Source: Mesolinea sp040772305 (GTDB lineage Bacteria > Chloroflexota > Anaerolineae > Anaerolineales > Anaerolineaceae). Taken from it: DNA of 64,000 nucleotides. The notes under the pieces were generated by a model. It had not been told where the DNA came from. It made no database searches and was given only the letters and a program-made list of their open reading frames with translations. The stretch covers positions 1,302,001 through 1,366,000 of the forward strand of contig JAXGYK010000001.1 in assembly GCA_040772305.1 (NCBI GenBank), in the 5' to 3' direction. Of this stretch, positions 1 through 8,570 are shown one piece after another; the stretch's first letter is position 1; each line of letters begins with the position of its first letter. The position numbers were made by a program, and so were the translations under genes.

Positions 1-1037
1 CCGTTTTTTCCCAGTTCTGGGATAGCTTCCAGAATCTTAGCATCAGATACAGTAATAAAGTATCCTCCGCTTTCCCGCACAGCCTGCAAGGCACGCATTC
101 CATCCCGAGGGAGGTCTACACTGATGCTGTCAGCGATTGTATTTGCATGCACAGGGCTGATTGTGTTGCTGCCTTTGGCAAAAGCATCTGCGATGGCGGA
201 AGAACCTTCTGCCTGTACTCCGATTAATCTTGGCATTTTTTGGATCCAACCCAAGGCAAGCAAGTCCTTAAAGCCTTTCCAAATTCCGGATAAAATATTG
301 CCGTCTCCGACGGGGATGAATATCGTAAGTTCTCCGGCATCTGCTTTTTCAAGCTGCTTAAAATGCTCCCAAATCTCAAAAGCTGCTGTTTTCTTCCCTT
401 CGGCTGTAAGGTAGTTGTAACCCGTATTGCGGTTGTACCAGCCAAAAGCCTCACTGGCTTTCAAACTTAGCTCAAAGGCATCGTCATAACTGCCATCAAC
501 CAAAACTACCTTGGCCCCAAAACTGAGCAGCTGGGCTACTTTGGCTGCAGGTGCGGTGCGGGGAGCCAGGATCAGACATTTTTGCTGCGTGGCAGCCGCC
601 ATACATGCCATTGCCGCGCCGGCATTACCCGTAGATGCTGCTACGGTTAGCCTTTCTTTTCTTTGAATGGCTGCAGCAATCACAATTGCGCTTGCCCGGT
701 CTTTGAATGAGGCGCTGGGGTTGCAGCTTTCGTCTTTTATCCATAACCTGGGCATACCCAATGAGGTGTGTAAATTTGGAAGTTCATAAATAGGGGTGCA
801 ACCTACACGATGCAAGGGTGTGCCTCGAAATCCAGGATCTTCTACCGGCAACAGGGGAGCATAGCGCCATATCGATGGGTCTGCATGATGCAAAATTTGG
901 CAGGGGTCAAGCGCTTTAGGATGAGATTCAAAATCCAAATGTACAGTCAGATTTCCCCCGTCTGCCGGGCAGACATAAGCTACAGCCTCTGGGCTGTAAC
1001 TTTTACCGCAAACTGAGCAGCTTAGATAGTCAATCAT
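1..1037 (-). CDS. thrC: Threonine synthase, 3' end cut by window edge
   Basis: A PLP-dependent fold type II enzyme that should convert O-phosphohomoserine to threonine. About 345 residues are present; the C-terminus lies beyond base 1. The N-terminus has a CxxCG...CP zinc-ribbon-like segment (residues 7-35), typical of the threonine synthase branch that has this ribbon. The Schiff-base lysine lies in NPSASFKDR, and ASTGNAGAA is the phosphate-binding loop. The ATG at 1037 follows the carbamate kinase stop by about 45 bases on the same strand, so this is probably the last gene of the folD-deaminase-arcC run. A related PLP lyase acting on another amino acid is possible because the neighbours are catabolic, but the ribbon plus SxKDR favours threonine synthase. 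Confidence 0.85.
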   Translation of the reverse strand, partial: MIDYLSCSVCGKSYSPEAVAYVCPADGGNLTVHLDFESHPKALDPCQILHHADPSIWRYAPLLPVEDPGFRGTPLHRVGCTPIYELPNLHTSLGMPRLWIKDESCNPSASFKDRASAIVIAAAIQRKERLTVAASTGNAGAAMACMAAATQQKCLILAPRTAPAAKVAQLLSFGAKVVLVDGSYDDAFELSLKASEAFGWYNRNTGYNYLTAEGKKTAAFEIWEHFKQLEKADAGELTIFIPVGDGNILSGIWKGFKDLLALGWIQKMPRLIGVQAEGSSAIADAFAKGSNTISPVHANTIADSISVDLPRDGMRALQAVRESGGYFITVSDAKILEAIPELGKN

Positions 1038-1082
1038 CTTGAATAGTCAGGCAGCTTAACCACCAGCCTGATCAGAGCTGGT

Positions 1083-2030
1083 TTAGGGTACTACCCAGGT
1101 GCCTGTTTTACCTTCCAAAGCTTCGCGGATATGTTTTGGGTCGGTAATCAGGGCCTTTTTCCCGCCTCTGGCCATATACTTAAGGATTGCTTCTACCTTC
1201 GGAAGCATGGAACCCTTTGCAAACTGGCCTTCAGCAATGTATTGTTCGGCTTCTGCGACAGTCATCTGATCAAGCCACTTTTGGTCAGGCTTATTAAAGT
1301 TGATTGCAACCTTTTCGACCGCTGTGCTGATGATAAAAAGGTCAGCTTGCAAACTGATAGCCAGGATGGCAGCACCAAAGTCCTTATCAATTACAGCCAT
1401 AGCTCCAGACAGGTTGCCTTGTTCATCTTCTAATACGGGGATTCCGCCGCCACCTACTGCTACAACCACAAAACCATTTTGGATCAAAGTATTGATCCCT
1501 TCGGCTTCTACGATCCGCTGGGGGATCGGGGAGGCTACCACGCGACGCCAGCCCCGGCCGGCATCTTCTACAACTGTCCACCCTTCTTTTTCCTGCTTTT
1601 CCTTGGCTGCAGCCTCGCTCATAAAACCACCAATGGGTTTTGTCGGGTTTTGGAAGGCAGGATCCGTTCGATCTACGATTGTCCGGGTAATTACGGATAC
1701 AACATCCTTGTTTATTCCCCGGCGCAGGAACTCGTTGTGTAAAGCCTGGGCGAACATATACCCGATGGAGCCCTGACTCTCAGCGCCGCAATAATCCAGT
1801 GGATTCTCATGAACTTCGTGTGCAGCCAGCTCAGAACGCCGCAGAATAAAACCGACCTGAGGTCCATTGCCGTGGGTTACAACCACATTCCAGCCCGCCA
1901 GGATCATATCGGCGATATGTACCATCGTATCGGCTGCGCAGGCATATTGATCCTGCTGGCTCTGATGGTCCTTGTCTTTGATGAGGGCATTGCCCCCTAC
2001 TGCGATCACTGCTAAACCTTTGTTTTGCAT
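1083..2030 (-). CDS. arcC: Carbamate kinase
   Basis: Full-length (315 residues) amino acid kinase family enzyme catalysing the reversible reaction carbamoyl phosphate + ADP to carbamate + ATP in the cytoplasm. Visible motifs are AVGGNALI at the N-terminus, VTHGNGPQVG (about residues 51-60), AVGGGGIPV (about 192) and the AVIDKD nucleotide-binding region. A GAGGAG Shine-Dalgarno lies 11 bases before the ATG. No ornithine carbamoyltransferase or arginine deiminase is adjacent. The gene instead follows a purine-type deaminase, so the carbamoyl phosphate may come from another route such as ureido or purine catabolism (inference). Confidence 0.93.
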   Translation of the reverse strand: MQNKGLAVIAVGGNALIKDKDHQSQQDQYACAADTMVHIADMILAGWNVVVTHGNGPQVGFILRRSELAAHEVHENPLDYCGAESQGSIGYMFAQALHNEFLRRGINKDVVSVITRTIVDRTDPAFQNPTKPIGGFMSEAAAKEKQEKEGWTVVEDAGRGWRRVVASPIPQRIVEAEGINTLIQNGFVVVAVGGGGIPVLEDEQGNLSGAMAVIDKDFGAAILAISLQADLFIISTAVEKVAINFNKPDQKWLDQMTVAEAEQYIAEGQFAKGSMLPKVEAILKYMARGGKKALITDPKHIREALEGKTGTWVVP

Positions 2031-2085
2031 TGAACTTTAGTCTCCTCGTTGGAATGGTATTTCTTTCTCACTGAGCATAAAAAGT

Positions 2086-3474
2086 TTACTTAGCATCCAT
2101 AAGCCGCTTGCTGGCGGCATTATGTTTTTGAATAAGCTTAGGTAAATCCACACCACGTACCTGCCCGTGGTCAACCACAATTTCCCCCGCTACAACAGTG
2201 AGGTCTGCCTGTACAGGAGAGCAAAAGATCACTGCTGCCACCGGGTCAACCAGAGCGCCGGCATACTCGAGACGGTTAAGGTCAATTGCAAAGAAGTCAG
2301 CACATTTTCCGGGTTCAAGACTGCCGATGTCTTTACGACCCAAGACTGCAGCACCGCCTCGCGTTGCAATGGAGAGCGCTTGTCTTGCGGTCATGAGAGG
2401 CGGCGCATCTGGGGCTGAGCGGCTGGCACCTTTAATGCCGCTGTTCAAACGTGCCAACAGCATAGCCTGGCGCGCTTCAGCCAGTAAATGGCTGCTATCG
2501 TTGCTGGCACTGCCATCTACTCCCAGACCGAGTTTTACGCCAAAATTCAGCATTTTCATTACTGGAGCCAAACCGCTTGCTAGCCGCATGTTCGAACTGG
2601 GGCAATGCGCCACGCCGCAGCCATGCTGAGCATACATTTTGATTTCTTCATCATTTACATGCACACTGTGAGCAAACCAAACGTCATCACCCAACCAGTC
2701 CACTGTTTGCATGTAATCCACTGGTTTGTGCCCAAATTTTTGCAGACAAAAGTCGTCCTCATCTTCAGTTTCAGCCAGATGTGTATGTAAGCGAACACCA
2801 TAATGGCGGGCCATAACAGCGCTTTGGCGCATTAATTCTCCGGTGACACTGAAAGGAGAGCAAGGGGCCAGGACGATTTGCAACTTCGAGCCTTTTTGGG
2901 CGTCGTGGTAGCGTTCGATAAGGCGCTGGCTATCTTTGAGAATGGCTTCTTCGGTGTCTACCACACTGTCTGGCGGTAAACCGCCCTGGCTTTGCCCCAG
3001 GCTCATGCTTCCGCGGCTGGCATGCAAACGCATGCCTATCGGTCGTGCGCCTTCAATTTCGTCGTCCAGCCTGGACCCGTTCGGGAACAGGTAGAGGTGG
3101 TCGCTGGCGGTTGTACAGCCGCTTAAAGCCAGCTCGGCCAGCGCAGTTTGCGTGCTGATGTAAATATCTTCAGGCGTCATCTTTGCCCAAATGGGATACA
3201 AAGTGGTAAGCCAATTGAAGAGGTTCGTGTTTTGTGCACCAGGGTGGTTGCGTGTCAGGGTTTGATAAAAATGGTGGTGCGTATTTACCAGGCCAGGAAG
3301 CACAATATAGTCGCGCAGATCCAAAACTTTGTCAGCTGTCTGCGGCAAACTGGTCTGCGGGCCGATTGCTTCAATAAAACCATCCCGGCAAAAAATAGCA
3401 CTGTCCTTAAGCTCCTGATCGGCACCATCCATAGTAACGATCAGATGTGCATTTTTAACCAGTAAGGTTGCCAT
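2086..3474 (-). CDS. 8-oxoguanine deaminase-like amidohydrolase
   Basis: A 462-residue metal-dependent amidohydrolase of the AtzB/TrzA/SsnA/guanine deaminase group. Metal ligands are visible: the HHH cluster in NTHHHFYQT (about residues 64-72), HTHLAET (about 230), the HSVH segment and the aspartate of GLGVDGSASND (about 320). HTHLAET followed by FGHKP and WLGDDVWFAHSVHVN, then SNMRLASG, resembles characterised 8-oxoguanine deaminases more than hydroxyatrazine hydrolase or SsnA. It starts 3 bases after the folD stop, so the two are almost certainly co-transcribed. The likely product would be urate plus ammonia. The exact substrate is inferred; guanine or another aminopurine remains possible. 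Confidence 0.78.
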   Translation of the reverse strand: MATLLVKNAHLIVTMDGADQELKDSAIFCRDGFIEAIGPQTSLPQTADKVLDLRDYIVLPGLVNTHHHFYQTLTRNHPGAQNTNLFNWLTTLYPIWAKMTPEDIYISTQTALAELALSGCTTASDHLYLFPNGSRLDDEIEGARPIGMRLHASRGSMSLGQSQGGLPPDSVVDTEEAILKDSQRLIERYHDAQKGSKLQIVLAPCSPFSVTGELMRQSAVMARHYGVRLHTHLAETEDEDDFCLQKFGHKPVDYMQTVDWLGDDVWFAHSVHVNDEEIKMYAQHGCGVAHCPSSNMRLASGLAPVMKMLNFGVKLGLGVDGSASNDSSHLLAEARQAMLLARLNSGIKGASRSAPDAPPLMTARQALSIATRGGAAVLGRKDIGSLEPGKCADFFAIDLNRLEYAGALVDPVAAVIFCSPVQADLTVVAGEIVVDHGQVRGVDLPKLIQKHNAASKRLMDAK

Positions 3475-3477
3475 GGT

Positions 3478-4365
3478 TTATGCCTGCAGGTCGTCGGCCA
3501 GTTCAGCAGCTCTCAGGGTGTTTTCCATCAGCAAGGCGATTGTCATCGGGCCAACTCCGCCAGGAACAGGTGTTATCGCACCGGCCTTTGTCAAAGCTTC
3601 CTCGTAAGCTACGTCGCCTACCAGGCGGGTGCCGCTCTTGCGGCTGCTATCTGCAATGCGGTTTACGCCCACATCAATCACCGTAGCTCCCGGTTTAATC
3701 CAGTCGCCTTTCACAAACTCCGGCTGACCAATTGCCGCGACCAGGATATCTGCACTGCGCACCAGATCGGCCAGATTCTTTGTGCGGGAATGGCATATAG
3801 TAACAGTAGCATTTGCTTTTACAAGCAGCAACGCTACCGGCATACCTACAATATTGCTGCGTCCTAATACAACGGCATTAGCGCCTTCAATTTCTACATC
3901 GGCCTCTTCTAATAAACGCATGATGCCGGCTGGAGTGCAGGGTACAAATAAAGGCTCACGTCCTTTTTGTGCCAGACGGCCAATGTTCAATGGGCTAAAA
4001 CCATCTACATCTTTATGAAGGTCAATTGCTCCCAGGATTTTTTCGTCATCCAAACCTTTTGGAAGGGGCAACTGTACCAAGATACCGCTTACCAATGGGT
4101 CAGCATTTAACTGCTTTACCAGGTTTTCAACTTCTTCCTGGCTGGCAGTGGCTGGTAATACATGCCCATAGGATGTAATACCCGCTTCTGCGCAGGCTTT
4201 GTGCTTGCTGGCAACGTAAACCTGTGATGCTGGGTCTTCGCCTACTAATACTGTTGCCAGCCCAGGTGCCGCAAGGCCTCCTGCAACTCTGGCAGCGATT
4301 TTCTTTTGGACCTCTGCACGGATGCGGGCGGCCAAAGCCTTTCCATCAATGATCGTAGCATTCAT
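3478..4365 (-). CDS. folD: Bifunctional methylene-THF dehydrogenase/cyclohydrolase
   Basis: FolD interconverts 5,10-methylene- and 10-formyl-tetrahydrofolate in the cytoplasm, supplying C1 units for purines and formyl-methionine. The 295-residue length fits the family. Motifs: the catalytic lysine in YVASKHKACAEAGI (about residue 56), QLPLPKGLDD, the NAD(P)-binding GRSNIVGMPVA and the C-terminal PGGVGPMTIA. The ATG at 4365 is chosen over an upstream in-frame start at 4383 because a perfect GGAGGT ribosome site lies five bases before it. It heads the minus-strand run folD - deaminase - arcC - thrC and is divergent from uridine kinase. Confidence 0.96.
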   Translation of the reverse strand: MNATIIDGKALAARIRAEVQKKIAARVAGGLAAPGLATVLVGEDPASQVYVASKHKACAEAGITSYGHVLPATASQEEVENLVKQLNADPLVSGILVQLPLPKGLDDEKILGAIDLHKDVDGFSPLNIGRLAQKGREPLFVPCTPAGIMRLLEEADVEIEGANAVVLGRSNIVGMPVALLLVKANATVTICHSRTKNLADLVRSADILVAAIGQPEFVKGDWIKPGATVIDVGVNRIADSSRKSGTRLVGDVAYEEALTKAGAITPVPGGVGPMTIALLMENTLRAAELADDLQA

Positions 4366-4422
4366 AGAAAACCTCCAACACAATTATATCTTAAGGGAGC
4401 CTGGAAACACTGTCCCCAAAGG

Positions 4423-4428
4423 TATAAT
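4423..4428 (+). promoter_or_regulatory. -10 element giving a leaderless udk start
   Basis: A perfect TATAAT ends 6 bases before the udk ATG at 4435, so transcription should begin at or within a base or two of the start codon. No Shine-Dalgarno is present between the hexamer and the ATG. The -35 is weak (CTGGAA at 4401-4406). Confidence 0.6.
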
Positions 4429-4434
4429 TCTCAT

Positions 4435-5079
4435 ATGCTAGATGGTTCTCTTCCCCTGGTTGTTGGCATTGCAGGTCCATCGGGTTCAGGCAAAACCACA
4501 TTGGCGCAAGGTATTCTGAACAAAATCGGTACGCAGCGCATTGCTTTCTTGCCCCACGATGCGTATTATCGCAACCAGGAGCATTTGCTCTATTCTGAAC
4601 GCCTGCAGGTAAATTATGACCATCCAGATGCACTTGAAACCGAGCTGCTCATAATGCAGATCCTGAAGTTAAAGGCTGGCCAGGCTATTGAACTCCCCGT
4701 TTATGACTTTAAAGCATATACCCGCAGCCTTCAAACCCAGCAGGTTCTCCCGCGGGCAATCATCCTGGTAGAAGGAATCCTGATCTTTGCGGACCCACGC
4801 CTGCGAGATCTTTTTGATGTGCGTATTTATGTTGATGCAGCTGCAGATATATGCTTCATTCGCCGTTTGCAGCGTGATATCAAGGAACGCGGACGTAGTG
4901 TAGACAGCATTGTGCAGCAGTACCTCAAAACTGTTCGTCCCAGTCTCATCGAATTTGTTGAACCATCCAAACGCTATGCCGATCTGATTGTTCCGGAAGG
5001 CGGCATGAACCAGGTGGCACTTGCAATGGTCACTTCCCGGCTACATTCACTGCTCAGTCAGGAGCAAAAAGATGTCTAA
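4435..5079 (+). CDS. udk: Uridine kinase
   Basis: A 214-residue P-loop nucleoside kinase that phosphorylates uridine and cytidine with ATP or GTP in the pyrimidine salvage pathway. The Walker A GIAGPSGSGKTTLAQG is at residues 10-25. LPHDAYYRN follows in the usual substrate-binding position, and EGILIFADPRLRDLFD is the family hallmark. The start at 4435 is preferred over in-frame upstream codons because homology begins just inside it and a TATAAT sits 6 bases upstream. Its last 8 bases overlap the start of the downstream membrane protein, so the two are translationally linked. Confidence 0.93.
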   Translation: MLDGSLPLVVGIAGPSGSGKTTLAQGILNKIGTQRIAFLPHDAYYRNQEHLLYSERLQVNYDHPDALETELLIMQILKLKAGQAIELPVYDFKAYTRSLQTQQVLPRAIILVEGILIFADPRLRDLFDVRIYVDAAADICFIRRLQRDIKERGRSVDSIVQQYLKTVRPSLIEFVEPSKRYADLIVPEGGMNQVALAMVTSRLHSLLSQEQKDV

Positions 5080-5719
5080 ACCAACTCAAAAAACTGCCTG
5101 CGAATCGCCGCCCCAAAGCGAAGCGGAACTTCAGGCGCAAATGCCTTTGCCTAAAGCTTCTGATACTGGGCAGTCTGGCACCCCGCCACTGACGCGCTCA
5201 CAAGTGCTGTTGCGTGCGGTCATTCTGGTTTTTGTTCTGGTGCTTACGGTTGTTTTATTGCTTAATCGCGACCGCATTGCCCAATTTGAACACCTGGGTT
5301 ATCCCGGGATATTCCTTATTTCCATTCTGGCGAATGCGACGGTGTTAATCCCTATGCCCGGGGTGCTTTTTACCTCGGCGATGGGGGCAGTTTTTAACCC
5401 CTTCTGGGTGGCTTTGGCATCCGGAACTGGTGCGGCGCTGGGCGAACTGAGCGGATATCTGGCAGGGGTGGGCGGACAGGTTTGGCTGGATCGCAGCGCT
5501 CCTTACCAGCGGCTTCGCCGTTGGATGATGCGCTATAAAGATTGGCCTATCTTGCTTTTAGCCTTTATTCCCAATCCGTTTTTTGACATGGCTGGCTTTA
5601 TCGCGGGTTCAATGCGGATGCCTCTCTGGAAGTTTTTAATGCTCACATGGTTGGGAAAGATACTCAAAATGCTGTTTTTTGCCTATCTGGGCACAGGTTT
5701 ATTTTCCTTGTTTCAATGA
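5072..5719 (+). CDS. DedA/VTT-domain membrane protein
   Basis: A 215-residue integral membrane protein of the VTT (SNARE-associated/DedA-like) family. The soluble N-terminus (about 45 residues, Pro/Gln-rich) is followed by several hydrophobic segments. The family signature is seen in NPFWVALASGTGAALGELSG and the later FIPNPFFDMAGFIAG. Members are linked to lipid scrambling or flippase-type transport and envelope homeostasis. The ATG at 5072 overlaps the uridine kinase stop by 8 bases and has AGGAGC 6 bases upstream. The link to udk is probably only transcriptional. Confidence 0.82.
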   Translation: MSKPTQKTACESPPQSEAELQAQMPLPKASDTGQSGTPPLTRSQVLLRAVILVFVLVLTVVLLLNRDRIAQFEHLGYPGIFLISILANATVLIPMPGVLFTSAMGAVFNPFWVALASGTGAALGELSGYLAGVGGQVWLDRSAPYQRLRRWMMRYKDWPILLLAFIPNPFFDMAGFIAGSMRMPLWKFLMLTWLGKILKMLFFAYLGTGLFSLFQ

Positions 5720-5756
5720 ACATTATGAACTCTGAGCAAAACGAGAACCAAGCCTT

Positions 5757-5762
5757 TATACT
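5757..5762 (+). promoter_or_regulatory. -10 element giving a leaderless rsmG start
   Basis: TATACT ends exactly 6 bases before the rsmG ATG at 5769, with no Shine-Dalgarno in between. The spacing equals that seen before udk, rsmA and others in this window. Confidence 0.55.
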
Positions 5763-5768
5763 TAGCGA

Positions 5769-6482
5769 ATGGAAAACTGGCTAAAGGTCCTTAAAGAACT
5801 GACCGGGATACAGCTCACGCCTGTGCAAGTAAATCAGTTTCAAATCTATGAGAACGAACTTCTGGATTGGAATCAACGCATTAACCTCACAGCTATTCGC
5901 GATACGCAGGGCGTGCAAATCCGCCACTTTGTCGATAGCCTCAGCTGTGCTCTGGCTTTTCCCAAAGGCCCTCCTTCAGATCTGATTGATGTTGGAACTG
6001 GTGCCGGCTTTCCAGGTTTGGCGCTGAAGATCCTCTGGCCGCAGATGCACCTGACCCTGGTTGATTCAGTGGGTAAAAAACTGCGTTTCTGCGAACATGT
6101 GGCCTCTATACTCAAGCTGGAAGGTGTTTTCTTTTTGAATGCCCGAGCTGAAACCATTGGCCAGCAGCCGGATCACCGTGAATGCTACCATGCTGCTGTG
6201 GGCCGTGCTGTTGCGGCGGCGCCGGTTTTGGCAGAATATCTGCTTCCCTTGGTCAAACCAGACGGTGTGGCTTTGATGCCACGCGGCGCTGATGCTGTCG
6301 AGGAAGCAAGGCTTGCCCAGGCTGCTATTCGAAAACTGGGTGGCGATCTGCGCGAAGTGTTACCTGTCCGGATCCCAGGGATTGACGGAGAGCGTTTTCT
6401 GGTTACGATTCAAAAAACGGCCCGAACTCCAGCTATCTACCCGCGTTTACCGGGTATAGCTGCCAAAAAACCTCTTAGCTAG
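5769..6482 (+). CDS. rsmG: 16S rRNA (guanine527-N7)-methyltransferase
   Basis: RsmG (GidB) uses SAM to make m7G527 in the 530 loop of 16S rRNA. It has 237 residues, normal for the family. The SAM-binding motif I LIDVGTGAGFPGLALKI is at about residues 73-89, followed by LVDSVGKKLRFCEHV (motif II) and VGRAVAAAPVLAEYLLPLVKPDG. There is no classical ribosome site; the gene appears to be transcribed from its own -10 with no leader. The next gene follows after 16 bases. Confidence 0.95.
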   Translation: MENWLKVLKELTGIQLTPVQVNQFQIYENELLDWNQRINLTAIRDTQGVQIRHFVDSLSCALAFPKGPPSDLIDVGTGAGFPGLALKILWPQMHLTLVDSVGKKLRFCEHVASILKLEGVFFLNARAETIGQQPDHRECYHAAVGRAVAAAPVLAEYLLPLVKPDGVALMPRGADAVEEARLAQAAIRKLGGDLREVLPVRIPGIDGERFLVTIQKTARTPAIYPRLPGIAAKKPLS

Positions 6483-6498
6483 GAGCTTAGCGATTTAT

Positions 6499-7485
6499 AT
6501 GCCACCCCAACTTACCTTTTTTACAGAACTGGCGCCAAATGAACTTGTAACCCTGCTTAACCAGGATGGTCTTATCCCAACTTTGCAAAAATTGAATGCC
6601 AGCCTTGCCGTTGGTCTGCTGGATCTCTCCGCAGAGCGAGCAGCAGCGATACGCCAAGTGAATCAGGCCGGTATTCCTGTAACTGCCTGGCTTTTACTGC
6701 CCAAGGAAGAAGGTTACTGGTTTAACCTGCACAATTTTCCGCAAGCGGCTGCTTTCTACAAAGCCTTTAAAAGTTGGGCAAAGGAAGAAAAGCTTCACTT
6801 TCAATGGGTGGGCTTGGACATTGAGCCAGATATCAATGAGATTTATACATTAATAAACCCCTCGCTTCATTTAGCAGGCAAAGCACTGCGCAGGCTCTTG
6901 AAGCCCAGTAATTACCGGGAAAAGCAGCAGGCTTATGGCCGGCTGGCAGACCAGATCCGTGAAGATGGATGGCAAGTAGAGGCCTATCACACACCTTTGA
7001 TAAGTGACGCGCTCAAATCGCACAGCACAGTGATACAACGTGTTTTTGGTTTGGTTGATTTTCCAGTGGATCGCAAGGTTTTCATGCTATACACCAGCTT
7101 TGTACGCGGGCTGGGACCGGCTTTTCTGCAGGTTTACGCAGCTGATACGGATTCGGTAGGGATTGGGAACACTGGGGGTGGGGTAGAGAATCCCGACGAG
7201 CCGCCTTACCTCAGCTGGGAAGAATTCAGCCGCGATCTGCTCCTGGCGCATGCTGCCGGAAAAACGATGCATATCTTCAGCCTGGAAGGCTGTGTGCGGC
7301 AAGGCTTTTTAACGCGCTTACTCAGCTTTGACTGGAACCAGCCGGTGCTCGCTCCCGCTGCAACACATCTGCACTTAGCCAGGGTTCTGCTGCAGGCCTT
7401 GCTTTGGCTGTTCCAGCGCCCTTGGGCAGCGCTTTTGGCGGCGGGTCTTTTGCTCCTTCGCCCGCGAAGAAAAACAGGTAAATAA
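6499..7485 (+). CDS. Conserved protein of unknown function with C-terminal membrane anchor
   Basis: A 328-residue protein not assigned to a named family. Alternating hydrophobic strands and the segments AGIPVTAWLLLPKEEGYWFN and WVGLDIEPDINE look like a TIM-barrel layout. A DxE pair in GLDIEPD resembles the acidic pair of some sugar-hydrolase or chitinase-like folds, but this is only suggestive. The last 40 residues contain a hydrophobic stretch followed by an Arg/Lys tail (RPRRKTGK), consistent with a single C-terminal membrane anchor. An AGGAG lies 13 bases before the ATG, longer than ideal. It lies in the same direction as rsmG and is probably co-transcribed. Confidence 0.6.
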   Translation: MPPQLTFFTELAPNELVTLLNQDGLIPTLQKLNASLAVGLLDLSAERAAAIRQVNQAGIPVTAWLLLPKEEGYWFNLHNFPQAAAFYKAFKSWAKEEKLHFQWVGLDIEPDINEIYTLINPSLHLAGKALRRLLKPSNYREKQQAYGRLADQIREDGWQVEAYHTPLISDALKSHSTVIQRVFGLVDFPVDRKVFMLYTSFVRGLGPAFLQVYAADTDSVGIGNTGGGVENPDEPPYLSWEEFSRDLLLAHAAGKTMHIFSLEGCVRQGFLTRLLSFDWNQPVLAPAATHLHLARVLLQALLWLFQRPWAALLAAGLLLLRPRRKTGK

Positions 7486-7637
7486 AAAAGACTGATTGAA
7501 AGCTTTAAATCCCTGACCTAGCTTGAGTTAGAACAAGGTGTTTATTCTTGCATTGAATGATTTGCGTATAGTCAAAACATACTTTGTCTGATTTGACAGG
7601 CAGTGCCAGCGTGGTGAAAAGGGGGGGCAGGGGGCGA

Positions 7638-8468
7638 TTATTGAAATGCTTGAAAAGCCAGGATGAGCGCTTGCCACTCTTCCAGACTTAAGCTCTCTGC
7701 CCGGCGTTGTGCTGCGATCCCGGCTTGTTTCAGCAGTGCTTCGCTTTTGATGCTTGGCCATTCCAGACCTGCCGAAAGTGAGTTGCGTAAGGTTTTCCGT
7801 TTTTGTCCGAAACCGGCATGCGCCAGCTTGAAGAACAGGTCCAGGTTTTCCAGTGGGATTAAGGGGTGGGGGTAGAGTTCAACTTGCAGCACGGCCGAAT
7901 CCACTTCCGGCGCGGGATAAAACGAATTGGCAGGAATGAATCCGCTAATTTTTGGCTTGCCAAAAACCTGGACGGAGAGAGCCAGCAAACTTAGTTTACC
8001 CGCCGGCGCACAAATGCGCTGGGCTACTTCTTTCTGTACCGTAAGAACCATTGCTTTTGGTTTGTGCTCCGCCTCCAGCAAATGCCGCATGATTGCCGAG
8101 CTAATGTAATAGGGGATATTGGCTACCACTACATATTGCGTACAGGGCATCAGCGTGCGGGGGTCCAGCTTTAGGATATCTCCATGGACGATGCGCACCT
8201 TGGGATTGTCCTTGAAAAGCTCGCTCAGGATGGGAATGAAGGTCTTATCGATTTCCACAGCGGTTACTCGGGCGGCTTCCTGAGCCAGAAGCCAGGTAAG
8301 ACTGCCCAGGCCTGCACCAATCTCCAGAACATTGGTTTCCGGGTTTAGCAAGGCGGCTTTTACGACTTTTTCCAGGCTGGCAGACTCGATAAGGAAATTT
8401 TGTCCCAGCGACTTTTTAGGTTTTATGCCGTGTTCACGTAAGAGCGGGAAAATATCCAGATAACGCAT
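7638..8468 (-). CDS. rsmA: 16S rRNA dimethyladenosine transferase
   Basis: RsmA (KsgA) dimethylates A1518 and A1519 in helix 45 of 16S rRNA during 30S maturation. It is 276 residues, full length. Motifs: the N-terminal KKSLGQNFLIESASLEKVV (residues 18-36), SAM motif VLEIGAGLGSLTWLLA (about 46-61), and the catalytic NIPYYISS (about 118). The start at 8468 is supported by the family N-terminus and by a TAGAAT ending 6 bases upstream. It runs convergently with the unknown gene at 6499-7485, separated by 152 bases with no obvious terminator. Confidence 0.96.
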   Translation of the reverse strand: MRYLDIFPLLREHGIKPKKSLGQNFLIESASLEKVVKAALLNPETNVLEIGAGLGSLTWLLAQEAARVTAVEIDKTFIPILSELFKDNPKVRIVHGDILKLDPRTLMPCTQYVVVANIPYYISSAIMRHLLEAEHKPKAMVLTVQKEVAQRICAPAGKLSLLALSVQVFGKPKISGFIPANSFYPAPEVDSAVLQVELYPHPLIPLENLDLFFKLAHAGFGQKRKTLRNSLSAGLEWPSIKSEALLKQAGIAAQRRAESLSLEEWQALILAFQAFQ

Positions 8469-8474
8469 GCTTCT

Positions 8475-8480
8475 ATTCTA
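8475..8480 (-). promoter_or_regulatory. -10 element giving a leaderless rsmA start
   Basis: On the minus strand TAGAAT is followed by AGAAGC and then the ATG at 8468, a gap of 6 bases with no Shine-Dalgarno. Confidence 0.5.
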
Positions 8481-8570
8481 CTTCCTGGTTTTGGGATTTA
8501 ACATATCAGGTTTTGACCGCAAAATTCTTTGTTAAACTGCCCAGAGATCGCTACGAAACTCAAGAACGAA

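Noticed and set aside
1062..1082. Hairpin ACCAGC/GCTGGT as a terminator between arcC and thrC
   Set aside because: The 6-base-pair stem has no T-run on the transcribed strand and the neighbouring genes look co-transcribed.
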